Positions 1-11,169 of a stretch of DNA of 64,000 bases are shown here, piece by piece; positions within the stretch are counted from its first letter, which is position 1, and each line of letters opens with the position of its first letter. The position numbers and the translations under genes are program-made. The notes beneath the pieces are model-generated. The model worked only from the letters and a program-made list of their open reading frames with translations. It was not told the origin of the DNA and ran no database searches. The DNA is taken from NCBI GenBank assembly GCA_021234155.1, contig JAJEKV010000045.1, positions 11,734,050 through 11,798,049 of the forward strand, in the 5' to 3' direction. This DNA is from Isoetes taiwanensis (taxonomy: Eukaryota > Streptophyta > Lycopodiopsida > Isoetales > Isoetaceae).

Positions 1-2065
1 AGGATTGCTTTACATGGAAATAATGGTTTGTTGAGACCAACAGCTAGGACCTTGGCTGCCAGGGAGATATTTGAAAAATATATTGATTTCAATGCAGAGT
101 CTATGCCACACAAAAGCAGAAGGGATGAAAAGGGAAGAGCAGTTGTTGAGAAAAGGTTGCCATCACATTGTACTCAAAAGAGTATTTTGGAAGAAGTGAA
201 TTCCCTACTTCAAGAATTGGGAATTCTTCCAATATCCCAACCTAGCTTTAGTAGGTTATGGAAGAAGCATTTCAATCATGTCACCATAGCAACTTCAAAC
301 AACTTTACAAAGTGCAATTTATGTGCTAAGTTGAAGGAGACTCTTGATAAGACTGTGCAACCTAGTCAAAGGGCTAGGATAAGGGAGCATATGAAGGACC
401 ATATGACTGACCAACTATCATGTAGATCATGTTATTGGATGTGGAGGACTTTATCTGCATTGGAACCCAATAACTATTTATGTATTATACATGACAAGAT
501 GGACCAGCAAAAGACTTGTCTTCCACAATTCAAGTACATACCAAAGTCATGTGGAAGATCATACCCTTCTGCATCTCAATGGTGGGGCAATCTTGCATGG
601 GCGTAATCAAACCTACTATGGCCATTTTAGTTTGGAGTTGTGGAGTGATGGTCCAGATTTTCATATTGGGAGTATCATGAGGTGTTTGAGAAACTATGAA
701 AATGGATACAATGGTCACCTCCAGGACCTTACAGCTAGCCAGGCACTACATAGAGCATTGTTAGATTGAAACCCTAACAATATTGAAAAGTTCAGCAAGG
801 CAAGGTTTAGGAAGCATGGGTCTAATGAACATGTTGGAGCTTCAACTTCACGTGCTAAACCTCAAGATCTACCCAAAAGGTTTCTCTTGCAACTTGATAG
901 TTGTCTTTGGCCAAAATAAGAACAGGTGGATGTTTTCTTTCCTATCCTACTTAACATTTGTGGGGATATTTGAAAGAGTTAATTTAGGGTTTCTTATGCC
1001 CGGGCATACCCATGAGGATGTGGATGCATTATTTGGCAAATATAGTTGTATACTGAAGTAGCAAACAGTGACCAACTTTCCTAGGCTAATGGAAATCTTG
1101 CATGAATGCACTACTCCAAACCCTATAGCTTCTCTCATAGAAGAAGTGCCCGATTGGAAGAGCTTTGTGGATGGTTATACATTGGATCTTGAAGGTCATT
1201 CCGTGCCTGCAGTTCACTTTTTGGGTGAGAGATGGGATTCCAATCTTCCAATGGAAGATGAGACCTTCAGAGGATGAGTGGAGAGGAGGGGAGGAAATAT
1301 GGCGTAGAGATGAGAATGGCAAGCCTATGATACCTCTAGGTCAACCAAAAGCTTTAAAACCTACTAAAGAAGTGAAGCAATTGGGATTGACTAAGGAAGG
1401 AATCCAAGACTATAAAAAGCATTGGCAAACCAATCCAGATGACACCAACCGTGCCTTGGTGGCTTCTTTGGAAGAAGGTGATTAACTTTGTTGGGGAGAT
1501 AGACACATCCTCGGATGAATTGAAAGAAGGGTGGTTGCCTAAAACTAGGTGGAAGACCTTAGCAGTCTTTGAGGATTTTGATGACACTGTAAGTAGCATT
1601 CGTAAGCAATATGCTCCTCCTCCTTCTGACAAACACTATGTTGGTCCTAAGAACAATAGGCCAAAGTTTCTAGGCATGGATGCTTATGAACCTTCCACTG
1701 ACTTGGAATGCCACCAATTTGTGGTAGTAAAGCCATCAGATTTAGATACATATCCAGTGTGGTTGGGGTTCACTATCTCTGATATTTGCAAAGAAGAAGG
1801 TAATATTAACTTCAACCATGTGGGTGGAATGGTGGTGTCCAAAGGCATCAGTTGACCAACGATTCGGATAAAGAAAGGTACTCAGATTGTTGGACAAAGA
1901 GATGGAGGAGAAACCGAAAGTGATCCCGATCTTTGGCTAGACTATGAAAGTGTTTTGTACTCATGGACTCCAAACACTATTCCAGCTAGAAATGCGAGAA
2001 TTACAATACCTCAGGATGTCAGGAAGAAGGCTATGATATCATTGGGGGTGCTTGAAGAAAGTTGA
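1..2065 (+). pseudogene. DUF7869-like transposase-type gene, copy A (3' part, frameshifted)
   Basis: Coding similarity runs through three frames from base 28 to a stop at 2063-2065, so the copy is broken by several frameshifts; its 5' part lies outside the window. Visible landmarks, in order, are a cysteine pair (CNLCAKLKETLDKTV, about 310-355), IIHDKMDQ (about 483-510), a degraded equivalent of the DNCAGQNKN motif near 893-930 (copy C keeps it), and GHTHEDVDALFGKYS (about 1000-1047). The three acidic motifs resemble a DDE/RNase H-fold transposase; I match them from memory to DUF7869, which is inference. A C-terminal region after the GHTHEDVD motif is shared with copies B and C. The 3' end of the repeat is at 2265. 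It is close in sequence to the minus-strand copies at 34-39 kb. Confidence 0.6.
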
Positions 2066-2230
2066 ATAACTATGTAAATTTTTGTTATCACGTTTTTATG
2101 ATATGGTGCTATATTGTGAAATATTGACTATTTTGTAAATAACATGATATTACGTTTTCATAATTTTGAGGTGAAATGTGTGAATTTGAATATGCTACTA
2201 AAAACATGCAATATGAAATTTGTCCCAAAA

Positions 2231-2265
2231 TTAAGACATAAACCCAATTTAATTGAATGATGGTT
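2231..2265 (+). repeat. 3' terminal inverted-repeat end of the DUF7869-like element (copy A)
   Basis: The last bases of copy A read, on the minus strand, ACCATCATTCAATTAAATT followed by GGGTTTATGTCTTAATTT. The same terminus occurs at 33778, 36273 and (opposite orientation) 47663-47694. Four independent occurrences, each with different sequence outside, define the element end. The base beyond the end starts the PPR reading frame. Confidence 0.7.
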
Positions 2266-2441
2266 ATATGCCCCAGCGAGGTATTATATCTTGGAATGTT
2301 GTTCTTTCAGGTTATTGTCAAGATGGATCCCTAGAGTATGTATTACAATTCTTTCACCAGATGCCACAACATGATTTAGTTTCCCGGAATGCTATGATTT
2401 CTGCTTATGGTCGTTGTGGTGTGCGATGTTGGCTACTCTGA
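2266..2441 (+). pseudogene. PPR (PLS-class) fragment
   Basis: About 58 codons encode two linked pentatricopeptide units, with the marker strings ISWNVVLSGYCQDG and the following FHQMPQHDLVSRNAMISAY. The pattern (W/R-N-xMIxxYxxxG spacing) is that of plant PLS-type PPR proteins, which bind organelle RNA. It begins directly at the edge of the DUF7869-like repeat, which may have inserted into the PPR gene or dragged the fragment along. The frame stops after CGVRCWLL, so this is a remnant. Confidence 0.6.
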
Positions 2442-4530
2442 TTTTCAATTCCAGTGGAGCTTTAATGTTGGGCAATATTTTTCAGGCATAAGGATGACTG
2501 TGAATGTGGAGCATGTAAAGATCTGAATAAAGAATGTTACATTGAAAATTCTATATGCAACTTTTCTTTCTTTGGAGCGTCTTCTATTGTCTTTCACTTC
2601 TGACAATGGAGCTCAACATTTTGAGACATCTTGAACATTTTCCTGATTCGCTCTTACTTTCTTTACTTTGATTTACGATGTTGTGCATGTAATTTCTGTA
2701 TTTCTGTGAAAATGAAGACGCAATATTATGATTTTGGCACCTTTTAATGTATATTTTGGTTTGTTGTAGGCAGAGCTTGGATTAAGGTCAATAGGCTTAG
2801 CTATCTTCAGTGATGTTTTCTAGCATATTATGCGAGCTGTTACGATGGAAACCACTTGAATAACTTGAATATAAGGAGGCATACACTTGAATATAAGGAG
2901 GCATACAGAGGCACATAAAGATCTTTGAATAAAGAATGTTCCAATGCTCGGGCTATATTTGCAATACTGGAGTTATATTCTACGAGTTCAAATGTCTGTG
3001 CTCTTAGGTGCCCCATTGCCTTTGGAAAAGCCCCTTCTGTTTCATGGAGTTTAATTGTCTTGCACGAAGATTATAATATAGGTGGAGATCATGCACATGT
3101 TGTGAGTGTTAAACTGTGGATTGAAGAAAGAATTACAGATTTTACTTGGAATAGCTGGTGCAATCCATTCTTAGCCATGCTTGGCATTGATGAAAGTTCC
3201 CGATTTGATGTCAGAGGCTCCATCAATTGTATCTTCTTGCTGAGCCATAGAACCCAGTGTTCTTGCTGCAAATGTTACAGTAGAGCATTATGTTTTCTGA
3301 AGAGCAAAAGGCAAAGATGAGGCACTATTATGCTGCCTGTTGAATGATGCATTGATATTAGTCTCTAACGACGAAGATCTAGAAAATATGAGTGGAGGAG
3401 TATGATTGGAGGGTTATGTGTTCAAGATCACTATAAGGATGCTTTACTCATGAAGCAAGTGCCCAAAGCTGGACGTGTGTTGCTTTTGTTGCATAGAGGT
3501 ACAAGCTTTTTTTGAAGTTTCTTGCAACCCACTTTTCTTCTCTCTTTATCTTTGTATTTTTGCATTTGCTTTTTATCTTTGTTTCTCTACATAATATTTG
3601 GAATGAGCAGAAGTCCTTCAACATTTCATTTAGGGACAAATTTGAGTTCACTATCACAAATATCACCTTTATAAATATCACCTTTATTGTGGATTGGATT
3701 TTGCCACAAAATATTGTGCTTTGATATAAGACATCCATTTTGTTAATTACAACACAAAGGATGCAACTCTTACCACCTAACACAATGGCCTTTGCAAAAC
3801 CAATTCCTTAAAAAGAAAAATGCACAAAAAGACATCTTTTGCCTTTCCCCTTTAGCTAGGTTTAAAATATCAATAGAGGAGCATAAAACTTTAACATTTT
3901 TTGACAGCTAATTCATAATGATGGAAGAACGAAAAAGAAGGCTTTCATATGCGAGAAATAATTACAAGGCGAAACATGCTAGAGAGACACCTCAAAACCA
4001 ATTCATGGAAAAGAAAAATGCAAAAAGCTGGAGTCTATACCAAATATACTAAAGGCAAGTCTTAAGCTCAGACCACCTCAATAAGTTTAGGTAGATTGGA
4101 TACTTTGTTTTCCAAATGATTTTGTTGACGGGGTTGTAACCATACCCACATGGCAGATGTAATACGAAGATTATAAGTTCGGCATTGCCACATGCCACAC
4201 ATGTTAGCTCAAATGCAAATACAAGCTTCACTAAATACAAATGTCAAAACAACTTCGTTTAACTTATTCATATGTACAAGCTACACCCGCACCTCTTTCG
4301 ACAACGTATCTATGCCAAAAGAACCTTATTTTTACTCTTTAAAGGGTAACGTTTTTACAAAAGGGTGCCTAAAGAGTTAATACTGCACTATTGTTCATAT
4401 AACTCTACAGGGTTCCCAACTAATCCCTAGCAATGTTTCGCACTGTTACTAGCTATCTTTAGATATTTTGTTGTAATAAAAGGTTACTGTGCATTTTTCT
4501 CATTGCATTCACATACACAAATATCCAACT
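2442..4530. other. AT-rich stretch without recognisable gene
   Basis: No family is recognised. An open frame of 131 codons at 2925-3320 (+) has no motif I know. A short direct repeat (ACTTGAATATAAGGAGGCAT, twice, about 2868-2908) is present. The 3' part runs up to a Helitron 3' terminus and may be the body of that Helitron; its 5' end was not located. Confidence 0.3.
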
Positions 4531-4531
4531 T

Positions 4532-4561
4532 ATGCCCAGCAACGCTGGGCACCATTACTAG
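4532..4561 (+). mobile_element. Helitron 3' terminus (hairpin + CTAG), no. 1
   Basis: GCCCAGC-AAC-GCTGGGC (4534-4550) forms a perfect 7-bp-stem hairpin, followed by ACCATTACTAG and then T. A short GC-rich hairpin about 10 bases before CTAG|T is the hallmark of Helitron 3' ends, where rolling-circle replication terminates. Nearly the same sequence ends another element at 17719, and minus-strand versions are at 26572 and 35854. The element body lies to the left. Confidence 0.75.
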
Positions 4562-4963
4562 TTGCTTATGTTGATGTTGTTATCTCTGTGACGTTTATGA
4601 TGCGTTCACCCTTCGAGGTGATTGTATTGATATATTGTATTATGTGCTCATGTTTACTCACGCTTCCGCAGATAGGTTGACCCGAAGGGAGACGAATGAA
4701 TGACACATCCACTCTTCTCTTGCTAACTCATTCCACAGGGGAGTCAGGTGGATGGCCCCTGCCAGTTTGGCTGACAGGAGGAAGGCTCCGACTTCTGATA
4801 CGGTGTGTGCACCGTATAGGGAGTAGGGGACGTCACAGGTGTGGTTTTTGAATCACATTGACTTAACTCTGAGTTATAACAATTTTTGAGTAAGGGTTGT
4901 TCATGATATTTGATTAGCTTGGTCAACTTTAATTTCTATTATGCAACTGCTTGGTGTGAACAA

Positions 4964-5039
4964 TGGTGCTCTCAGATTAACCAACATTGTCGGAAAAGTC
5001 GTGGTGCTCTCAGATTAACCAACATTGTCGGAAAAGTCG
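4964..5039 (+). repeat. 38-bp perfect tandem duplication spanning a splice acceptor
   Basis: The 38-bp unit starting TGGTGCTCTCAGATTAACC occurs twice back to back (4964-5001 and 5002-5039). Each copy carries a CTCTCAG|AT acceptor-like site, so the duplication doubles the possible start of the next exon. Confidence 0.9.
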
Positions 5040-5206
5040 TGGTTCAGGAAATAATAGTTCAGACTGGGTATCAGTTTCAAGGACATCTGAAGGGGATGAT
5101 GATACAGAGTATCTAAGGGATAAGTCAGAGGATAGGTATTATACTGGCAAAAGCATTTTTCGGAAGAGTGCAGAAATGCTAAAAGATGACGGAGTCAGTA
5201 GTAATG
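5014..5206 (+). pseudogene. Exon-like open segment, unknown gene
   Basis: An open frame bounded by a pyrimidine-rich CAG acceptor and a good GTAAGT donor (GT at 5207-5208) encodes a hydrophilic Ser/Asp-rich stretch (SSDWVSVSRTSEGDDDTEYL and onward to LKDDGVSSNG). I do not recognise the family. Both splice-like ends and the biased composition suggest a genuine exon, either of a host gene or captured by a transposon; no flanking exons were found. Confidence 0.35.
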
Positions 5207-5976
5207 GTAAGTTTCTTTAATTGGATTGTTCCCATTCAAGTTTCCTAAGATTTTTGACATAATTATTGAAATCAAAGTGATCTTCACCAAAAACTAAGTT
5301 TTTTATTTCTACATTTTATATACAGTATCGAAGTCCTCTTTCTTCTCTCTTTCATCCTTTCGAAGCAAAAGCAGTGATTCAAAATCAAGATCCTAGCAGA
5401 ATTGCGAGCACACATTCGGCTACTGCATCATTGTAAATTCATTTTTGGACACTATGACACCAGCGAGCTAACAAATATCTAAGGGCCAATTTTCAGCGTT
5501 AAATATTGGGATACTTACCTTATGGCTTTTTAATCTAGAAGGAGCCATTGAGCACTATCCTAAGAAACAATGTTGTACATGTGCCCATGAGAAGCAAAGT
5601 AAGGAAGTAAAGGGTTTTACCTTTTTGCCATTATGCAGTATTTTAAATTGGCAGAGATTGTGAATATAACAAAAACTATGTACCGTCATTGTCGTCCCTT
5701 TTGTCTCTGCAAGATATTGATGATAAAAATGAGATGATTGCAACCTTGCAAACAAAGATGTCTAGCAAACAAACTAGTAGACAATTGATAGAACAAATTG
5801 TTCAAACACCCTTGCTTATTTTATTTGTCAATCTTGGGAGCCAAAATATGGTCACTAATCCCAAGATTGTTTAAACAAGCAAATATTCCTTCAACTAGTC
5901 AAAATATTGCAATCAATCTTCACTTCCACAATCACACAAGTTCACTACTCATAGATTCACAATGGCTAGATAAAAA
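5207..5976. other. No recognisable gene
   Basis: AT-rich sequence with only short chance frames. I see no repeat family, RNA gene or conserved motif here. Confidence 0.3.
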
Positions 5977-6439
5977 TGTTAATGTAACTCATTTAAAACC
6001 ATAGGAACTACTGTAGCAGAACACTGTAGCTTCGGTATTGACCGAGCTACTGTAGCAATGGTTGACCACGGGTATCCTTCGCTTAAATTCCCTTAAACTC
6101 AATCTCCCATAGCCGATATATGTTTTGCTCCTCCGCATTCTTATTTATATGCTGAATCCGGCGGTGTAGGAGATGATCAATCTGCTAAACTGGGATAATC
6201 TCCTATTGGATATATCCCACAGACTTGTTTGAAGTTTTTGAGCTCTCTTGCATATATCCCACAGGAATATAGACAATTTCGGGCTCCCATTGAACCATTG
6301 CAACCATTAGAATTAACCAGTAAAAGAAATGATCATAAGTTAACAACTTTACCTTGTACCACAAGTAGAGCCTAGGTCCATGAGATTTGTCCACCTTTGA
6401 GCATAATCTTGGCAATTATAAGCTAATCAAAAACTAACA
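5977..6439 (-). repeat. Probable 3' LTR of the Copia element
   Basis: On the minus strand the LTR would begin TGTTAGTTTTTGATTAGC at 6439, right after a polypurine tract (GAAGGAGGAG, 6440-6449). It contains a TATA-like stretch (about 6145-6155 read in reverse) and several CTACAGTAGC-type repeats. Its far end is uncertain; ATTAACA near 5977 is a plausible terminus. The matching 5' LTR is absent because the other side of the element is truncated. Confidence 0.5.
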
Positions 6440-6450
6440 CTCCTCCTTCA
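6440..6450 (-). other. Polypurine tract of Copia element
   Basis: The purine run GAAGGAGGAG (minus strand) lies between the pol stop codon and the TGTTAG start of the putative LTR, the usual place for plus-strand priming in LTR retrotransposons. Confidence 0.6.
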
Positions 6451-6455
6451 GCTTA

Positions 6456-9285
6456 TTAATTGACAACATTTAGATTTCTCCTGAACTGTCTGAATTTATT
6501 CTCTACAAGAGCCTTTGTAAAAATGTCTGCAGTTTGGTTTGAAGTTTCTACATACCTCATTTGAATATATCCTTTTTCAGCAAGATCTCTGATGAAGTGA
6601 ATGTTGATCTCTATGTGTTTTGTCCTTTCGTGTGCAACTGGGTTCTTGACTATAGCAATACAGCTTTGACTATCTGTCATGATTTCAGTGGCTTCCATTT
6701 GTTCACATCTGAGCTCATTTAATAACCTTTTCAGCCAAGTGACTTCCTTAGCTGCTAGAGAAGCAGCTGCATACTCTGTCCCAGCAGAACTCATGGCTAT
6801 AGCTGACTGTTTTTTACATTTCCAAGCTACTACTCCACCTCCTAGGAACACTGCAAAACCAGAGGTTGACTTTCTACATTCTAAGTCTCCTCCCCAATCA
6901 GCATCAGAGTATGCTAGTAATTTCAAATTATTTGTATCATAGCAAATTCCATGATTTTGAGTACCTTTCAAATATTTGAGCACACGTTTCCCAGCTTCCC
7001 AGTGCTCCTTGGTGGGATTTTGACATCTTCTACTTAGTATATTCACTGCATAGGCTATATCAGGCCTTGTACTATTAGCCAAATACAATAAACAACCTAC
7101 CAAAGCTCTATAAGGAATATTTTCCATGTCTACTATTTCCTCCTTAGACTGTTCTAGAACATCTGTTAGCCTGTGTCCTGGCAGCATAGGAACTTTCACA
7201 CTATTTGCATATTGCAAATCAAATCTGGTCAGCATATTCTCCACATGTTTGTTTTGAGTCAACTTCAGAATTTTCTCACTCTTGTTTCTGATTACATCTA
7301 TCCCCAAGAACTTCTTTAACTCTCCAAGATCTGTCATTTGGAACCGTGACTTCAAAGTGTTTTTGCATTCATTCAATATATTCATAGTATTGGCCACCAT
7401 AATGCAATCATCCACATAAAGTGCAATGATGCAAAAGTTATCTCCTCTTTCAAATCTGTATAGATTTCCATCATTTCTCAGTTTTTCAAAGCCTTGTTCC
7501 TTTAAAAACTGATCCATACATAAGAACCACTCTCGTGGTGATTGTTTTAAGCCATAGACAGCCCTATTTAATTTCCAAACCATGTCCTTATTTATTTCAA
7601 ACCCAGGGGGCTGCCTCATATAGGCTTCCTCTTCGAGAGTAGCATTTAGAAAAGCAGTTTTGACATCCATATGATGTAGCTCTAATTCCAAAGCATTTGC
7701 CATTGCTAAAAGAATTCTGATGCTAGTAAGCTTTACAATTGGTGAATATGTCTCTTCATAATCTCTTTCTTTCTTTTGAGTAAAGCCTTGTGCTACTAAT
7801 CTTGCTTTGTATTTTTTTGAGCCATCAGGATTTTGTTTGATCCTAAATATCCAGTTGCTTCCAATAATATTTTTTCCTTTCTCAGGTTTAACAAGATCAT
7901 AAGTGTTTGTATCTTGAAAGGATGTTAATTCATCTTTCATAGCCTTCAGCCATTCAACTTTATTTGTACTATTCTGTACCTCCTCAAAGCTTTCAGGTAT
8001 TAACTCATTTTCCAGAATGGTCATGATTTGTCATATGGCACTTCTGCTTTCCTTTCAATTCTTCTACTCTTACCTTCTTCAGTTCTGCCATATTGGAGCT
8101 CACCTAACTTTGCTTCTTCCAACAATCTTTCTGCTTGAGTTTTTCTTCTTTTTACTGTTTTCTCTTTAATATCTTCCATCCCAGATGTGCTTTCGGCTGG
8201 TATCATAGGTATCAATTGGTTCCATAACAGAGGGAATATTATTTTTTTTAGTTTCTTTATCTCCACTCTCCCCATCACTTAAATTTTCCATATCAAGAGA
8301 AATGTTATTTTCTTCTCCACTATCCCCATTGTCATCCAAATCTAGGTTGTTTTCAATTTTTCCATTCAAAGCTGCATCTTGCTCTTTAATCTTCACTCCT
8401 TGTTTATATCTGTCTTTATAGACCACCCTTTCATTAAAAAGGACATCTCTACTGATTATGATAGTTTGAGTTTCAGGAATGAAAATCCTGTATCCCTTAG
8501 ACTCAGAATCATATTCTACAAGAAAACCAATCTCTGCCTTGTCATCCAATTTCTTTCTCATCTCTATTGATTTGTGAACATAAGATAAGCACCCATATGT
8601 TTTAAATGAATCAAGTACCAATTTTTCATGAGGATTCCAGACAAGGTTTGGTATTTTACCTTGTATGCTAGTAGAAGGTAGCATATTCTGAACTCGAATT
8701 GCAGTTCTAAGTGCCTCCTCCCACAGATTTCTTGGTAAGCCACTTTGCTTCAACATTGCTCTTATTGCATCCATTACAGTCCTGTTTTTCCTTTCAGCAA
8801 CTCCATTTTGTTGAGGACTATATCTGCAAGTTAATTGTCTCCTGATGCCATGTTTAATGCAAAAATGTCTAAATTTTTCTGATAGGTACTTTCCTCCTCT
8901 ATCAGATCTGATACACTTGACCTTTTGACCAGTTTCCCTTTCAATTTCAACTACAAATTGTTTGAAGGCTTGTAAAGCTTGAGATTTACGTGTTAAACAA
9001 TAAACTTTGCATCTTCTACTATAGTCATCAATGAAAGTAATAAAATATCTGTGATTTGTTCTGCTCCTTACATTTAAAGGGCCACACAAGTCTGTATGAA
9101 CAAGCTCCAAGACCTGACTTGCTTTTGATTCTCTTTTCTTGAAAGGTAATCTATTTAGTTTACCAATTGCACATCCTTCACATATTGGATTTGCTTTCTC
9201 TTCATCACTATAATTTATGGCACCTAGTTTCTTTAAAGCTGGTGGAGTAATTTCTTTCTCGAACAGAAAATTGTTGCACAAAACA
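6456..9285 (-). mobile_element. pol: Ty1/Copia pol region (integrase, RT, RNase H), 5'-truncated with one frameshift
   Basis: Read on the minus strand from 9281, the domains are: GAG-pre-integrase zinc motif (CEGCAIGKLNRLPF), integrase with D,D,E context (VHTDLCGPL, IRSDRGGKY, SPQQNGVAERKNRT), then after a frameshift around 8170-8280 the reverse transcriptase (KARLVAQGFTQ, HHMDVKTAFLNATLEEE, LYVDDCIMVANT) and RNase H (AYSDADWGGD, ending near NQTADIFTKAL). This order (integrase before RT) defines Copia. The RT-RNase H part is a single open frame of 522 codons, so the insertion is not very old. Gag, protease and the 5' LTR are missing: sequence to the right of about 9285 is unrelated, so another event removed them. 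Confidence 0.93.
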
Positions 9286-9979
9286 TAGCTCTAAGACAGT
9301 TACAAGAACCATTTCAATGGTCTAACACCTTCCATCAACCCCAGCACCAAGCAGGTCCAAGCAATGCTACACTAGCACCTGCAGTAGAAGAAGACGAGGA
9401 TCGAGTCATGTACCTCGGACCAAGACGCAGGAATGAGCCTTAAGGTAATATCACAGAAATTGCCAAAGGTATGCTGATTGCTTTTCCAACTGAGGAGGGG
9501 ACAAAGGTCGACCTTTCTGGATATCAAAAGTACTTGATACAGTCAAGGAGGAAGGCTTAGTCAATAAACTCAAGATTCATTGGCTTGCAACACGCTCAGA
9601 AAATACTTTTGAAGGTAGATATGAGTTAGAAATGAGAAGCCAATGAAAAGGGAGAAAGTTCAAGAAAGTGGGTTGTAGGGATGAGCTGAACCTTAATGAC
9701 GTGACTATAATGTGCTATGATTTTAAATTGAAATCTGACAATCGTCTACGCCAGAGGACTATTAATTTGCTTAAATAGGCTTGTAATTACGAGGAAGAGG
9801 ATGAAGAAGGGAGTGGTGGTGGCAATGCTTCACCATCTGTTGATAGTGATGAGGAAGACAACTCAAGCAGTTCCTCGAGTGACAGTGAAAAAAGTGAAGG
9901 TGATGAGGATGGCATAAATGAATATGATGACGTTCTGGATCCCTCCTTCATCACTCCTCACACTTTTGTACATAACTGA
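9286..9979 (+). pseudogene. Acidic, Ser-rich C-terminal gene remnant of unknown family
   Basis: One frame is coherent from the Copia junction to a TGA at 9977-9979 apart from a few stops and shifts (in-frame stops near 9643 and 9777). It carries EDEDRVMYLGPRRRNEP, a middle part (LNLNDVTIMCYDFKLKSDN) and an acidic/serine tail (EEEDEEGSGGG, SDEEDNSSSSSSD, DPSFITPHTFVHN). Such tails occur in nuclear proteins and transposon proteins. I do not recognise the family. It abuts the truncated Copia, so it may be what the Copia inserted next to or recombined with. Confidence 0.4.
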
Positions 9980-10448
9980 GTCTTAGAAAAAGACTGTAAA
10001 TTTTGCATGTGAATATGAAGATTTTATCTTCAAATTTTGAGAATACTACAGTTTCAGTTACAGACTTTACTTCAATTTTTTGTTAAATATTTTATCCTCT
10101 GAAATTAGAGTTTCTCTCTTAAAACATACTTCAAGAACATTCTATTTGCTAATAAAAGTGTCACTTTAAAAAAGTCAATTCTTTCGTTGCACAAAAAAAC
10201 TAGTCATTTGGGGAGGGTCAACATAGAATTTCATGCATCTTTTTTTTACCTCGTTTTACCCTCTTTTTTTGTAAAAAAAAGGAATCTTTAAGGAATATTC
10301 CTTTTGCTCTCGTTTCGATGATTTACTCCCATTTAATACGCAATCTTGTTTATTTTAGAGGAAGTTACTCACACGTTCTATCAAGGAAATGTCTGAATAG
10401 AATTGAGGAAATGCAACCCCTCTGGTGGACTCGAGTCTTTTGTTGTAG

Positions 10449-10754
10449 TGTACCCCCTAGAAAAAGCTTCTTCAAGTATGGTGTTGAAATGTAAGATCAT
10501 TCAACTTGTTCTCTATTGGCACATCGATAGAAAATAAATTCCTTAAAAATAGCAGCCTTCTTTAGAAACTCAACCACTGGTATGGGAGTGTAAGAGTCTT
10601 CAATGATTCGAACTAAAGTAGGAAGACAAAAAGTCGTCTTCCTTCTAAGACGCACGGAAAATCTGCTGAATATCTCATCTACTTGATCATATGTGTGCCC
10701 TACAAGTAAAAATCCGAGCTTTACTTTTTTGAAGATCCCTAGCTCCACTAGCAT
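10449..10754 (-). pseudogene. Diverged DUF7869-like fragment
   Basis: The minus-strand frame contains GIFKKVKLGFLLVGHTYDQV followed by DEIFSRFS, which aligns with GIFERVNLGFLMPGHTHEDV/DALFGKYS in copy A. Spacing is identical but residues differ at many sites, so this is an older or separate lineage of the same family. Only the segment around the third acidic motif and about 45 following residues remain. Confidence 0.6.
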
Positions 10755-10876
10755 CCTATATTATAAAATTATAGTGTATGTCTATTTCGTGTGTCGCCCT
10801 AAATTGGACGGCTGAGATTTGCTATGGCTTAGATCAGACGGTTTGTGTGATTTCTAACCCTAATAATCCTTTTTCC

Positions 10877-11002
10877 CTATCGTGTTTTCCATGCCTTGCC
10901 GCAACCATGGCATCGAGCTTCTTTCCATCAATTCCGGTTTTCCTATCGTGTTTTGACTTGCCGCAGCCATGGCATCGAGCTTCTTTCCATCAATTCCAGT
11001 TA
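10877..11002 (+). repeat. Partial tandem duplication, about 65-75 bp
   Basis: The stretch containing GGCATCGAGCTTCTTTCCAT and its upstream CCTATCGTGTTTT...GCCGCA(A/G)CC occurs twice in tandem. It lies in front of an exon-like open segment and could be part of its leader. Confidence 0.75.
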
Positions 11003-11044
11003 ATAGACTTACACCTCCGATTTACACGGTGACAGATCTTTGCC

Positions 11045-11169
11045 ATGGTCGCTGGAACTCCACCAAATCGCTCCTTGGAGAGGCGATTTCTCAGCTCAGA
11101 GAATGATGTTGCCCAGCTTTCCAGCAGAAATGTGCTCTTTCGTAATCCAGGTGCACATTCTGCTGACAG
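11045..11169 (+). CDS. Candidate first exon, unknown product
   Basis: From ATG at 11045 one frame stays open (MVAGTPPNRSLERRFLSSEN, then DVAQLSSRN...GAHSADR) to a donor AG|GTAAAC at 11170. The context CCATGGTCG is a good plant start context. No downstream exon could be assigned and the family is not recognised, so this could be a host first exon or a captured one. Confidence 0.3.
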
